Positions 44,032 through 53,324 of a DNA stretch of 64,000 nt are shown here, in pieces. The stretch is taken from assembly GCA_964535575.1 (NCBI GenBank), contig CAZHTC010000002.1, positions 310,001 to 374,000 on the forward strand, written 5' to 3'. The position numbers and the translations under genes are program-made. Source of the stretch: JAGPCK01 sp964535575 (GTDB lineage Bacteria > Bacteroidota > Bacteroidia > UKL13-3). The notes beneath the pieces were generated by a model. That model saw only the letters and a program-made list of their open reading frames with translations. It made no database searches and was not told where the DNA came from. Every line of letters begins with the position of its first letter. The stretch's first letter is position 1.

Positions 44032-46365
44032 TCAGTTCAGTTCACCGGTTTTTTTAAAAACAATTTCTCGGAAAAAGGCATTTCGATCCTCATTTTTTTC
44101 GGGGAATGACAAATCATTATCCATTTTTATTAGAAAAGAAACGTCTTTATCCTTATCAATTTCAATAGTGAGTTGATGAGCCGAATAATCAGGACTTACG
44201 TAAAACGAATGAAGCAGATGATTATTCATGAAGATTTGCACATGTGGAAATACACCTCCGGCTGGTGTTCCTTTGCAAATAAAGGTAACAGCATATATGC
44301 CTTTTGAAAGGTGTACGGGTTTAGAATTGGCTTTATCTGACCAAAGGGCTACCACCATTTCATTATCGAGTTTAAATTGGGTGTCGGTATTGAAATACCT
44401 GTAATCTATTGTTTTTGATTCCACCATTTTTCCGATGGCATCAGTACTAAAGTATTCAATGGTGATTTCATGGTCATAGAGTGTTGTATCTGCAAGTACC
44501 CGTATTTTTGATATTTCACGGAGACTTGATTTGGTAAGTATATTTAAAAAATCGCTGCTGTTATTTACCAATCCCCTCGTTAAAATGCCACATTTAAGCA
44601 ATTCAGCCGAAGTTCGCCACACACTTTCCTGTCCGTTTTGGGTTGTACAGCTTATTTTTACTGGTGGGGCCATATAAATGAGCGAGGTCATTTTTCCTTT
44701 AGGTGTATACCGGATATTAATTTTAATAAAATCGCATTCGGGGAGTATTTCAATAGGCTTTAGTAATGATTGGCGAACCTGTTTGAAGGATTTCACAAGA
44801 ACCGGACTTGTTTGATCTTTCTTTTTCAGAAGTAAGCGAAGTTTTTCATTTGATGTAAAAGTATCAATCGGGATATAATTTTTTAGAATAAACAGGTTGG
44901 TGTGCAGTTCGTCATTAAAAGGTTGCCTGTCATCAATAGCATCGGTATCATAAATAATAAACCCGGGTGCTTTTTTTTCATAAGCAGTTTTGTTGATTTG
45001 TTGAAGGTAGTGAGTGTAAACCGAAAATGATTGGAATACTGGTCGGGGTTCATAGTTAAGGTGATTTTGTAAAATGTATTCGCTGTCCCATGGAAAAATG
45101 TCAACACTGGTTTTTTTTATGGTTTGTAAAACCCGTTCCGGAATATATCTCTTATTTCGTTGATTAAGGTGGTTTACTTCAGAGGCATGTGTAAACCCGG
45201 TAAAATATTCAAAAACTGTACTGAAGCGGTCGGGCAGTCGGTGTTCAATGCGTATAGAGCCCGATGCCAGCAGCAATGCACCTCCAATAATTATCAGGGT
45301 AAAATATTGATATGCTCTTTTGGCTCTGCGCGATTGATACAATACCCCCACGCTGAACAATATCAATGGGGAGTACAGGTGAAATTCTGTGAGATGCTGA
45401 ATATCGCATCGGATGGTAGCTTGTTTCACTAACAGTAACACATAGACAATGGGGGTACCGGCAATTGCCAATAACCGATATTGTTTTTTGCGAATAAGGT
45501 GGATAAGGGTAATCAGTAAACCTGCAGCAAGCAACTCGGCAAACACATACACTCCCGGCCTTGCTGAAGTATAAGGTTCGTTCAGATACATCACTTCGTT
45601 GTAACCTTTAATTAATTCAGTTACCCCTTTCAGGTATCCGGCTACCGAAACGTGAAATAAAACAGATCCGATTCCTACAAGCGCAAAAGGAAAAGGAACC
45701 AGATAAAGCGCTTGTTTTAACTTAATATGGCGGTGGTACAAATGAATTAAGAGATGTGTTGTATATAATACAATACCAACCAACCCGGTATTAAGCTTAA
45801 TGAAAAATGAAAGACTAACAAGGAAACCAAGGTAAAGTAATTGGAGTGGCCTGGGTTGTACATAACTCTGATTGCCCCAGTAGAAGATAAAGAAAAGCAA
45901 TATCCAGGATATCCCAACTCCAATAAATACGCCAATGAGAAGCGTTGCACAAAGGAGTGTTACAACAGCAAGAGGTTTATCTATTGCATTGTTCAGGTAA
46001 TTTCTGAATACAAGAAAAAAATTAATGATAACGAATAAGTCAAATGCTAGAAACACCCAACGGGATATGCCATATCCGCATCGGGAGGCAAAAAACGAAA
46101 GCGGCCCATAGTTGTAAACGATATCGCTTCCAAAATACCAGCCTTTGCTGAAGGCATAATTAAAAGTGATAGCCCATGAATCATCAATACCCAGCCACGA
46201 TGGTCCTGAATCATGCAGTACCGGATTTTCAATAAAAGGTACAGGTAGCAGGGAAATGGCCAGCAGTGCCGGGATTAATTTATTAACCCGAAGTAGTGGT
46301 AAGGAAGGAACTGATGCGTTGCGATTACCGAACAATAAAAGGGGTGCTTTTTTCAATGGATTCAA
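44032..46365 (-). CDS. Polytopic membrane protein, GT-C glycosyltransferase-like, with the same C-terminal beta domain
   Basis: 777 residues. About eleven membrane helices in residues 28-390. The acidic motif SWLGIDDSWAITFNYAFSKG (Asp61-Asp62) after the first helix fits the GT-C fold. A YGPLSFF motif follows at about 90. The soluble part (about 395-777) ends with a domain clearly related to that of the opposite gene ending at 43850: KGTPAGGVFPHVQIF and MDND...NEDRNAFFREIVFK. No family name can be given with confidence beyond GT-C-like. Last gene of a minus-strand run beginning at 52194; 18 bp after the CCG protein gene. Convergent with the GT39-type gene. Confidence 0.7.
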   Translation of the reverse strand: MNPLKKAPLLLFGNRNASVPSLPLLRVNKLIPALLAISLLPVPFIENPVLHDSGPSWLGIDDSWAITFNYAFSKGWYFGSDIVYNYGPLSFFASRCGYGISRWVFLAFDLFVIINFFLVFRNYLNNAIDKPLAVVTLLCATLLIGVFIGVGISWILLFFIFYWGNQSYVQPRPLQLLYLGFLVSLSFFIKLNTGLVGIVLYTTHLLIHLYHRHIKLKQALYLVPFPFALVGIGSVLFHVSVAGYLKGVTELIKGYNEVMYLNEPYTSARPGVYVFAELLAAGLLITLIHLIRKKQYRLLAIAGTPIVYVLLLVKQATIRCDIQHLTEFHLYSPLILFSVGVLYQSRRAKRAYQYFTLIIIGGALLLASGSIRIEHRLPDRFSTVFEYFTGFTHASEVNHLNQRNKRYIPERVLQTIKKTSVDIFPWDSEYILQNHLNYEPRPVFQSFSVYTHYLQQINKTAYEKKAPGFIIYDTDAIDDRQPFNDELHTNLFILKNYIPIDTFTSNEKLRLLLKKKDQTSPVLVKSFKQVRQSLLKPIEILPECDFIKINIRYTPKGKMTSLIYMAPPVKISCTTQNGQESVWRTSAELLKCGILTRGLVNNSSDFLNILTKSSLREISKIRVLADTTLYDHEITIEYFSTDAIGKMVESKTIDYRYFNTDTQFKLDNEMVVALWSDKANSKPVHLSKGIYAVTFICKGTPAGGVFPHVQIFMNNHLLHSFYVSPDYSAHQLTIEIDKDKDVSFLIKMDNDLSFPEKNEDRNAFFREIVFKKTGELN

Positions 46366-46383
46366 CCTTTACAGGTGTGTTAC

Positions 46384-47172
46384 TTAAAGCTCGCTGGCAC
46401 GAAGTACCAGTTCAGCTATGTCGAGTACCTCAATTTCCTGTTCTTTGTTGTGATGTTTTACACCGTCACGCAACATGGTCATACAAAAAGGGCATGCAGC
46501 AGCCACTACTGAAGGATTGGCTTCCAATATATCATTGGTACGTTCAATATTTACTTCCGTTTTGCCGTTTTCAGCTTCTTTAAACATTTGCGCACCACCG
46601 GCACCACAGCATAATCCATTTGCTTTGCTGCGCGTCATTTCTACCAGAGCCGCATCGAGTTTCTGAATTACTTCTCTGGGAGCTTCATAAATATTATTGG
46701 AACGGCCCAGATAACAACTATCGTGGTAGGTAATGCGTTTGCCTTTAAATACTCCGCCTTCAATCTTTAACTTTCCTTCATTCAATAGTTGGTTGATAAG
46801 CGTGGTATGATGCACTACCTCATAGTTGCCGCCCAGCGTAGGGTATTCATTTTTAAGTGTATTAAAACAATGCGGGCAGGCAGTAACTATTTTTTTTACC
46901 TCATACGCATTCATCACCGCTATATTCTGCATAGCCAGCATCTGAAACAGAAATTCATTTCCGGCTCTTTTAGCCGGATCTCCGGTACAACTTTCTTCGG
47001 TACCCAATACAGCAAATTTAATTTGCGAATGGTGCAGTATTTTAGCAACGGCCTTGGTTATTTTTTGCGCACGTTCATCAAAACTTCCGGCACATCCTAC
47101 CCAGAACAAAACTTCGGGTTGTTCTCCCAGGTTTGCGTATTCGGCCATTGTTTTTACAGTAAATTCACTCAT
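46384..47172 (-). CDS. (Fe-S)-binding protein with two CCG domains (HdrB/GlpC/LutA-like)
   Basis: 262 residues. Two cysteine-rich CCG domains: FWVGCAGSFDERAQ with ACPHCFNTLKNEYP (first half), and YHDSCYLGRSN with LCCGAGGAQMFKEAE and AACPFCMTMLRDG (second half). In heterodisulfide reductase B and related subunits these bind an unusual 4Fe-4S cluster and exchange electrons with quinone or thiol substrates. Soluble, cytoplasmic side. Its natural partner is probably the membrane 4Fe-4S protein at 50896-52194, but a 3.7-kb T9SS gene lies between them on the same strand; one base separates it from that gene. Confidence 0.9.
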   Translation of the reverse strand: MSEFTVKTMAEYANLGEQPEVLFWVGCAGSFDERAQKITKAVAKILHHSQIKFAVLGTEESCTGDPAKRAGNEFLFQMLAMQNIAVMNAYEVKKIVTACPHCFNTLKNEYPTLGGNYEVVHHTTLINQLLNEGKLKIEGGVFKGKRITYHDSCYLGRSNNIYEAPREVIQKLDAALVEMTRSKANGLCCGAGGAQMFKEAENGKTEVNIERTNDILEANPSVVAAACPFCMTMLRDGVKHHNKEQEIEVLDIAELVLRASEL

Positions 47173-47173
47173 G

Positions 47174-50100
47174 TTACTTTTTAAGTAATTTTATAACGTT
47201 TGTTTTATCTTCTTTATCGGTTACCAGAATAAAATAAAGCCCGGCAGGTAAACCGATTAATTCAATAACCGGAGAACCGTTGTTTGCAACTCCGCTTATC
47301 CATATTTTGCCTTGTGTATCTGCAATGCGGTAACTCATTGTTTCTGCATCTTCGGTATGCAATACCACATAATCAGCAGCCGGATTCGGGGAGACGGTTA
47401 TTTTTCTCGTTGAAGTTATACCCGCTGATTTAATGGGCGACAAGGTATTTGTGCCGTCAAAATCAATTTGATTAAGCCGGTAATAAAATTCGTTTTTCCC
47501 GGTTAGTTCAAATGCGTTTATATCGGTAAAGCTATAAGAATTGATTACAGATGAATTATCATGTCCGTTTACAAATGCAATTTCGGTCCAGGTTTTTCCA
47601 TCGGTACTACGTTGCACCGCAAACCCGCGATTATTTTTTTCAGATGCAGTTGCCCAGCTGAGTTCTACATTTTTTCCCTTCCGCACGGCATTAAAATACA
47701 TGAGTTCAACCGGCACAGGTGAGTTAGACGGACCTGATATCTGAAAGTCGTCAATCATAAACCCATCGGCTGCGTAGGCCGAGGCAAGATAGCCACTCAC
47801 TGCCGTAAACACCCATCTGAAGCAAACCCGGTTATTGCCTTTTAAAAATGAAACATCGTAACTCATGGTTACATTACTATATGAAGCGTTCCATCCATAC
47901 CTGTCGGCAAAAATGGTGGAATTTAAAACGCACGAAGCAGTAGGATAAGAAGTATACCAATTGGTTCCGGAGCCATTCACGCCAAGCCGGTTCCAAGTGC
48001 TACCATGGTCGGTTGAGTATTGCATCTGTATTCCAAAAGGGGCATTGCAGAACACTAACGCCATACTGCCTTTAAACCTTAGGGTATAAGTGCCGTTGGT
48101 AGTGAAATTAAAACTTGGTGAATATAATGCACAACTGTAACCTCCTTGTGTTACGTTGGCATTCAATAAAGTTTTCCATGCGTTGGGAGAAGAGCTTACG
48201 GTGGTAAGAGTGTTGCCCGGAACACCGCGCTCCCACAGGTTAATTCCCCCTGAAATTACGTCTCCGTCAAAGTGAGCCGCTGTACCCGCGTTGTCAAAGT
48301 TTCCTCCGTTGGCCGGAGTGTAAGGCGTACCCTGATAAGGTAAAACGTGAATGCAATTGGTATAAGTGTAAGCCACACTTCCGTTAACAGTTAATTTGAC
48401 GTTATAGTATCCGGGCGTGTTAAATGTGTAAGTCGGATTTTGCACCGATGCATCCGTGGTTCCGTTATTATCAAAATCCCAAGCCCAGGTAGAAGCTCTT
48501 GTGGAAAGATCAGTGAACGCAACTGTTGTTCCCGGATATATTACTCTTTTAGGTACTGAGAAATTCGATTTTACCGAGGTAAATCCATCGGTTGAGTACA
48601 AACCTCTTCCGTGAGTAGCAGCAATTACAATACTATCACTATAGCGAACTTTAAGCATGTCAACACGTACATTAGCCAAACCGGTATTGGTAGAGCCCCA
48701 GTTAGTGGTTCCCGCATTCAGGTTATCGGTAGTCCACACGCCAAGCTCAGTGGCTAAAATGGCCTGGTCATTGTTTGACGGATTAAACAAGCACCACCTT
48801 ACCGGCATATCAGGGAGATTTCCTTCAACAGAGGTCCAGCTTGTACCGTTGTTGGTAGATTCCCACACACTGGTTACTCCGAAGTTGGAGAAAGTTACGA
48901 GCATATGATTTTCATTTCCTTTTTCTACTTCAATACAGGAAACACTGGCAGCAGGAAGTCCGGTGTTAATAGCAGTTTCAGTGGGCGAGGCTCCGTTCGC
49001 ATTGTTAACTTTTATAACTTTTCCATTTGAAGTGCCAATGTATAGAGTAGTGGCGGTATTTGGGGAAACTTTTAAATGCGTTACTGTTCCACCCCCCATG
49101 GTAAAAGTGTGGGTAGTTTTGGTAGGAGCGCCAGAAAAAATATTCGTCCACCGCTGAATTTGGTTGGCAGCTTTTGCCGAGTAAAGAATATCGTTTACTC
49201 CATCTAAATCACTTGGGTTTACAAATGAACCTGTATTATCTGATGCCAATCCGGAAAATGAGGACCCGCCATTGGTAGAATAATAGATGTTGTTATAAAC
49301 GTAGGAAGTAAGCTGGTTGTTTCCGTTGTTTATATCAATATGGCAAAAAACTCCGTCACCGCCCGAGGCCTGAGTGGTGGCATTTATTCCGGAAGTGGTA
49401 AATTTATGCGACCCGTTGTCCTGTGCTCCGGCCAGAAAGTAATTTGTTCCGGCCGTGGGATGAATGGCACATCCATAAAACTGAGTTGTGTTATAATTAT
49501 AATCTTTCCGGGATATCGTTGGGGAAGCCGCATTGGCATTGGTGGTTCGGTATATTCCTCCGTCATTTGTAAAATAGCAAATGGATGAACTTCCCGGACT
49601 GTAAAACGCAGTGTGCTGGTCGGCATGCACGTATTGATAACCAAATCCTCCGTACCAGTGCGAAACCTGTGTCCATGAAGTGCCCCCGTTGGCGGTTTTA
49701 AATAAATCAACTCCACCCACAAAAACTATATCGCGGTTATTGGGGTCAACCGCTATTGATAAATCATACCACGCTTGGGTTCGTGAAATATCGGCTGCAG
49801 GAATTCCACCATCGGCATCAACGGGTTTGGTTAACGAAACAAAAGTGCCACCCGCATTGGTCGATTTAAGAATAGCATTCACAGTTCTTGCTTTTTCAAG
49901 CATTACATACACGTAGTTGCTGTCATTGGCAGCAAGCCCAAGTTCCATTCGGCCGGGCGATGCCACCGGAAGGGTTATCGGATTATTCCAACTGGTACCC
50001 GCAGTGGTAACTGATTTGTGAATAGTGCCATCCGAACCAAGTGAAGTTCCCATGGTGGCATACAAAATGCCATTAGGGGCCATTTCAATATCCCAGCAAT

Positions 50101-50911
50101 TGTTGGCCGTGGCTCCGGCTGTACCGGCTCCAAGTACTTTTGCAAAGGAAGCCCCACCCGTGGCCGATCTATACAATCCGTTTCTGGTGGCTACAAACAG
50201 TATTCCCGATGAGTTACAGAAAATTTTATTGCAATAGTAAAAGTTGGAGTTATTGGTTGCAGCCAATTGAGCCCAGGTGGTTCCTCCATCGGTACTTTTC
50301 CAAACCCCAAGGCCTCGTATCGCATCAATATTTGAATATCCCTCACCGGTACAAAAATACATGGTGAGTGGAGAAGAAGGGTTTTGCGTAATAGAAGTAA
50401 TTGCAAGGTTTCCGAAAAGGTCATTTGCCACCGTCCATGTGGGCGAGGCCGCGGTAATATCAGTGGTTTTCCATAATCCGCCACCCACACTTCCGGACCA
50501 TACGGTTTTGCCCGAGGCATCATTCAAATCTACCCACACAGCCCGTGTACGGCCCCCCTGATTATTTGGTCCGCGCTCGGTCCAGTTTACAAATGAAACC
50601 GCTGCATTGGTTTTGTATTTTCCCTGTTTGTTTAATTGTTCATAAGCAATCAGCAGTCGCTCGGTTGGAACCGTATTTGTTTTAGGGTCTTTTGTTTTTT
50701 CAAATTCCTGCTTAAGTGCCTCAAGCGGATTCTCTCTTTCTTCCTCTTCTTCGGTAGAGAATTTTGCGGTATCAACTGTTTTGCGGTTAGATAAAGAATC
50801 CTTTTTTACAAGCCAGAACAGCCCGAAGAAAACTGCGGTGAAAAGAACTAAAGAAAAATAAAAATCAATTCTTTTTTTCACTCTCAATTTGTTCGCTATG
50901 CGTTTATCCAA
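47174..50911 (-). CDS. Large T9SS cargo protein with sortilin/BNR-type propeller, PKD domain and sorting domain
   Basis: 1245 residues. The extreme start is uncertain: TTG at 50911 (overlapping the upstream stop by 16 bp) or GTG at 50881, which would give the natural-looking MKKRIDFYF start. One hydrophobic helix (about 18-35) acts as signal or anchor and is followed by an acidic stretch (EEEEERENP). A two-propeller region with sortilin/BNR motifs (KSTDGGTTWAQL, STNGGSSFSGL, ESTNNGTSWTSV) fills about 100-780. A PKD domain follows (about 785-865: WAWDFDNNGTTDASVQNPTY), then a MAM-like beta domain and a type A sorting domain (about 1175-1245: VSPNPAADYVVLH, LPAGLYFILV, IKLLKK). Exported by the type IX system. 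Unusual position between two Fe-S oxidoreductase genes. Confidence 0.88.
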   Translation of the reverse strand: MDKRIANKLRVKKRIDFYFSLVLFTAVFFGLFWLVKKDSLSNRKTVDTAKFSTEEEEERENPLEALKQEFEKTKDPKTNTVPTERLLIAYEQLNKQGKYKTNAAVSFVNWTERGPNNQGGRTRAVWVDLNDASGKTVWSGSVGGGLWKTTDITAASPTWTVANDLFGNLAITSITQNPSSPLTMYFCTGEGYSNIDAIRGLGVWKSTDGGTTWAQLAATNNSNFYYCNKIFCNSSGILFVATRNGLYRSATGGASFAKVLGAGTAGATANNCWDIEMAPNGILYATMGTSLGSDGTIHKSVTTAGTSWNNPITLPVASPGRMELGLAANDSNYVYVMLEKARTVNAILKSTNAGGTFVSLTKPVDADGGIPAADISRTQAWYDLSIAVDPNNRDIVFVGGVDLFKTANGGTSWTQVSHWYGGFGYQYVHADQHTAFYSPGSSSICYFTNDGGIYRTTNANAASPTISRKDYNYNTTQFYGCAIHPTAGTNYFLAGAQDNGSHKFTTSGINATTQASGGDGVFCHIDINNGNNQLTSYVYNNIYYSTNGGSSFSGLASDNTGSFVNPSDLDGVNDILYSAKAANQIQRWTNIFSGAPTKTTHTFTMGGGTVTHLKVSPNTATTLYIGTSNGKVIKVNNANGASPTETAINTGLPAASVSCIEVEKGNENHMLVTFSNFGVTSVWESTNNGTSWTSVEGNLPDMPVRWCLFNPSNNDQAILATELGVWTTDNLNAGTTNWGSTNTGLANVRVDMLKVRYSDSIVIAATHGRGLYSTDGFTSVKSNFSVPKRVIYPGTTVAFTDLSTRASTWAWDFDNNGTTDASVQNPTYTFNTPGYYNVKLTVNGSVAYTYTNCIHVLPYQGTPYTPANGGNFDNAGTAAHFDGDVISGGINLWERGVPGNTLTTVSSSPNAWKTLLNANVTQGGYSCALYSPSFNFTTNGTYTLRFKGSMALVFCNAPFGIQMQYSTDHGSTWNRLGVNGSGTNWYTSYPTASCVLNSTIFADRYGWNASYSNVTMSYDVSFLKGNNRVCFRWVFTAVSGYLASAYAADGFMIDDFQISGPSNSPVPVELMYFNAVRKGKNVELSWATASEKNNRGFAVQRSTDGKTWTEIAFVNGHDNSSVINSYSFTDINAFELTGKNEFYYRLNQIDFDGTNTLSPIKSAGITSTRKITVSPNPAADYVVLHTEDAETMSYRIADTQGKIWISGVANNGSPVIELIGLPAGLYFILVTDKEDKTNVIKLLKK

Positions 50912-52194
50912 TTGGCCCGGTCGGCAGGGCTAAATTGCCACGGAGCCTGGTTATTTTCAATATTTGAAAACATGCTGTTGAGCGAGGCCGGAGCCGATGA
51001 TTTTTCCATCACCAGATACCTGCGCATTTCTACAATTATCTCTACCGGATTTATATTTACAGGGCATGCCTGCACACAGGCGTTGCAGGTATTGCAGGCC
51101 CATAATTCCTCTTCACTTATATAACTATGCAAATTTTTACCGTCATCAAAATGTTCACCATGGGCATCAATATTATTTCCAACTTCCACCAATCGGTCGC
51201 GGGTGTCCATCATTATTTTTCGGGGCGAAAGTTTTTTGCCGGTAATATTTTGCGGACACACCGATGTACAACGGCCACACTCGGTACAGGTGTAGGCATC
51301 CATCAGGTTCTTCCAGGTAAGGTCTTTTACATCTTTCACTCCAAAACTCGATGGGGGAGTATAATCGGCAGGGGGCTGCATGGAAGGGTCCATCATCAAT
51401 TTTACTTCGGTAGTTACCGATTCCATATTGGATAGTTTTCCTGAGGCATTAAGATTAGAGAAATACGTGTTGGGGAAAGCCATGATAATATGAAAATGCT
51501 TGGAGTAGGGGAGGTAATTCATAAAAGCAAAAATGCCGATTATATGAAACCACCAGGCTATATGCTCAAAACCAATAAGCGTTTCGGTTGAGAAATGCCC
51601 GTAAATGGGCGCAAACAGCCAACTGCTTACCGGAAATGAACCTGCCTGAAAGTAATGCTCCACGCCCCGTTGTTGCAGAATAAAATCGGCCGCATTCATT
51701 TTAAGCAGTGCACCCATCAGCACAATCTCGGTAATTAAAATAGCGGTGGCATCTTTTTGCGGAAATCCCCGCAGTTCACTGCTTTGAAAGCGATTTAGTT
51801 TAATTACATATCGCCTGAAAAGAAAAACAATACAGGCCACCAATACCGCAAATGCCAGTATTTCGAAAAAACCGATAGCCACATTATACACGGGACCCAA
51901 AAAAGATAAAGCCCGGTGGGTACCAAAAAGTCCGTCAATTAAAATTTCCAGTACTTCAATATTTATGAGAATAAACCCGGCATACACCACCAAATGCAGT
52001 ACAAAAGGTACCGGCCGCGCAGCCATTTTGGTTTGCCCAAATGCCACCCGAAGCATGGTTTTAAAGCGCAAATCTTTATTGTCGCTTAAGTCTATATCCT
52101 TTCCCAGAAGTATATTTCTTCTGATTTTACGAAGGTTACGGACAAATAAATAAATGGCTGAAGCGGTTAGGATGAAAAAAAGAATCTGACTCAT
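50896..52194 (-). CDS. Membrane-bound 4Fe-4S protein (HdrC/nitrate reductase gamma-like fusion)
   Basis: 432 residues. Five or six membrane helices in the first 250 residues resemble a cytochrome-b-type or nitrate reductase gamma-like unit (FVLHLVVYAGFILINIEVLE, IGFEHIAWWFHIIGIFAFMN, with possible haem His residues). They are followed by a ferredoxin domain with two 4Fe-4S motifs, CTECGRCTSVCPQNITGKKL (about 300-320) and CNTCNACVQACPVNINPVEI (about 370-390). Together with a CCG subunit such proteins pass electrons between the quinone pool and a soluble donor or acceptor. The CCG gene is 3.7 kb downstream in the same orientation. First gene of the minus-strand run. Confidence 0.88.
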   Translation of the reverse strand: MSQILFFILTASAIYLFVRNLRKIRRNILLGKDIDLSDNKDLRFKTMLRVAFGQTKMAARPVPFVLHLVVYAGFILINIEVLEILIDGLFGTHRALSFLGPVYNVAIGFFEILAFAVLVACIVFLFRRYVIKLNRFQSSELRGFPQKDATAILITEIVLMGALLKMNAADFILQQRGVEHYFQAGSFPVSSWLFAPIYGHFSTETLIGFEHIAWWFHIIGIFAFMNYLPYSKHFHIIMAFPNTYFSNLNASGKLSNMESVTTEVKLMMDPSMQPPADYTPPSSFGVKDVKDLTWKNLMDAYTCTECGRCTSVCPQNITGKKLSPRKIMMDTRDRLVEVGNNIDAHGEHFDDGKNLHSYISEEELWACNTCNACVQACPVNINPVEIIVEMRRYLVMEKSSAPASLNSMFSNIENNQAPWQFSPADRANWINA

Positions 52195-52282
52195 AAAGAA
52201 ATTTTAATGCTCATTGTGGCAGGTATATAAATCAATTTATCTGCAAGTTAATGATTAGTTTTTAAATTTTCATAAAGAGGGG

Positions 52283-52313
52283 TTGCGCAAAACAAGGAAA
52301 ACCTATACTTTTG
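52283..52313 (+). promoter_or_regulatory. Bacteroidetes-type promoter of tRNA-Phe
   Basis: TTG at 52283-52285, 20 nt, TACTTTTG at 52306-52313. The tRNA 5' end lies 15 nt after the -7 element. Confidence 0.75.
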
Positions 52314-52328
52314 CCGTCCCTTTATTTC

Positions 52329-52401
52329 GGTGCGGTAGCTCAGTTGGTAGAGCAAAGGACTGAAAATCCTTGTGTCGGGGGTTCGATTCCCTCCCACACC
52401 A
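52329..52401 (+). tRNA. tRNA-Phe (anticodon GAA)
   Basis: A 73-nt cloverleaf: D arm GCTCAGTTGGTAGAGC, anticodon stem AAGGA/TCCTT with loop CTGAAAA (anticodon GAA), and T arm GGGGG-TTCGATT-CCCTC with one G-U pair. The acceptor stem GGTGCGG/CCACACC has one mismatch, C5 opposite A68. The discriminator base is A. The 3' CCA is not encoded in full (A-CAA follows). A terminator begins two bases later. Confidence 0.95.
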
Positions 52402-52402
52402 C

Positions 52403-52433
52403 AAAAGCCTCCACTACGTGGGGGCTTTTTTTA
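52403..52433 (+). terminator. Rho-independent terminator after tRNA-Phe
   Basis: Stem built from AAAAGCC and CCAC against GTGG and GGCTTTT around a TAC loop, followed by a T run to 52432. Confidence 0.85.
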
Positions 52434-52452
52434 TGGTGCTTTAAAAAGCACG

Positions 52453-52483
52453 AAAGGCTGTTTGCAATTCACGAACGGCCTTT
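52453..52483. repeat. Partial copy of the intergenic repeat hairpin
   Basis: AAAGGCTGTTT, nine bases, GAACGGCCTTT. This diverged copy matches the 11-bp-arm hairpin (AAAGGCCGTTC / GAACGGCCTTT) that ends both 150-bp repeats at 53325 and 54005. The loop sequence is also similar. Confidence 0.6.
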
Positions 52484-52868
52484 GCCGCCTATAGGGTTCA
52501 AGTGATTATTTATGGCTGATGAGTGATTTGCTTCTGTACTTACACTTATTTCCTCTAAGGCTGGTTTCCCTGCCGCGCATTTTCGTTAGTTTAGTTAAAG
52601 CAGTATATTCGTTTATGAAGCAGCAGGCAAATAGTAAGGTTATATGAAGAGGGATACAGCGATAGCCAAAGGCTATTGTGATAACATACACTCGCGGCAC
52701 GCGAGCGAAGGCGGGGAGGAATGCCACATGAAGAACTTATAAATTCAATTATCCATATGACAATTAACCGATATTTTAAGGATCAAAGTTTTACTATGCT
52801 TCTATTTTCTTTTCAACCATTTTAAATCTATTAATGGTCAAAACAAATACGGTATAAAGGAAAGCAAT
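52484..52868. other. Non-coding stretch with two compact hairpins
   Basis: No convincing gene. Two adjacent inverted repeats stand out: ATAGCC-AAA-GGCTAT (52662-52676) and CTCGCG-GCA-CGCGAG (52691-52705), 14 nt apart. Such paired short hairpins are typical of REP-like or IS200/IS605-derived sequences, but no transposase remnant is seen. The rest is AT-rich without motifs I can name. Confidence 0.45.
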
Positions 52869-53240
52869 TTAACTTAGAGAAGATTGATTACTAGGTAAAC
52901 TCTTGGAGTATTTAGAGTACTTCTTAAATAAGAATCCGGCCATAACAAAATTTAAAATTACAAACCAGCCGGAGCGAACTACGAATTTTAACGCCCTTAT
53001 GTCAAACACCCCGTAATCCTGAAGATCGGATAGAATTGCTCCAAGAATCCAAAGTGTGTAAAAGGTAATTATTGAAAGGATTAGATATCCAAGAATTTTG
53101 TTTCGTATAAATAATTGAACCACTAGTAATATAATACCTACTATACTTTTCCAATCTGGTTCCACCAAAGTGATGAAAAGCACAATTAAAAAAAAATACA
53201 ATTCAGGAATCAACCCTATGTAACGTTTTAAGTTAGTCAT
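52869..53240 (-). CDS. Small integral membrane protein of unknown function
   Basis: 123 residues with four predicted membrane helices: about 10-27 (GLIPELYFFLIVLFITLV), 31-46 (SIVGIILLVVQLFI), 50-72 (LGYLILSIITFYTLWILGAI) and 90-107 (SGWFVILNFVMAGFLF), then a Lys/Ser-rich tail. No family recognised. It lies in the repeat-containing accessory stretch between tRNA-Phe and gapA, with no partner gene in close contact, and is AT-rich. Confidence 0.6.
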   Translation of the reverse strand: MTNLKRYIGLIPELYFFLIVLFITLVEPDWKSIVGIILLVVQLFIRNKILGYLILSIITFYTLWILGAILSDLQDYGVFDIRALKFVVRSGWFVILNFVMAGFLFKKYSKYSKSLPSNQSSLS

Positions 53241-53324
53241 ACTTTTATTTTTTAAAGGTAAATACTGAACGTGAAATTATATATTTTAATTGTAAATTAA
53301 AAACAAAATACTACTAAATGAGAG

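Noticed and set aside
52506..52727. Open frame of about 73 codons on the minus strand
   Set aside because: It runs across both short hairpins, has no recognisable protein features and no start context.
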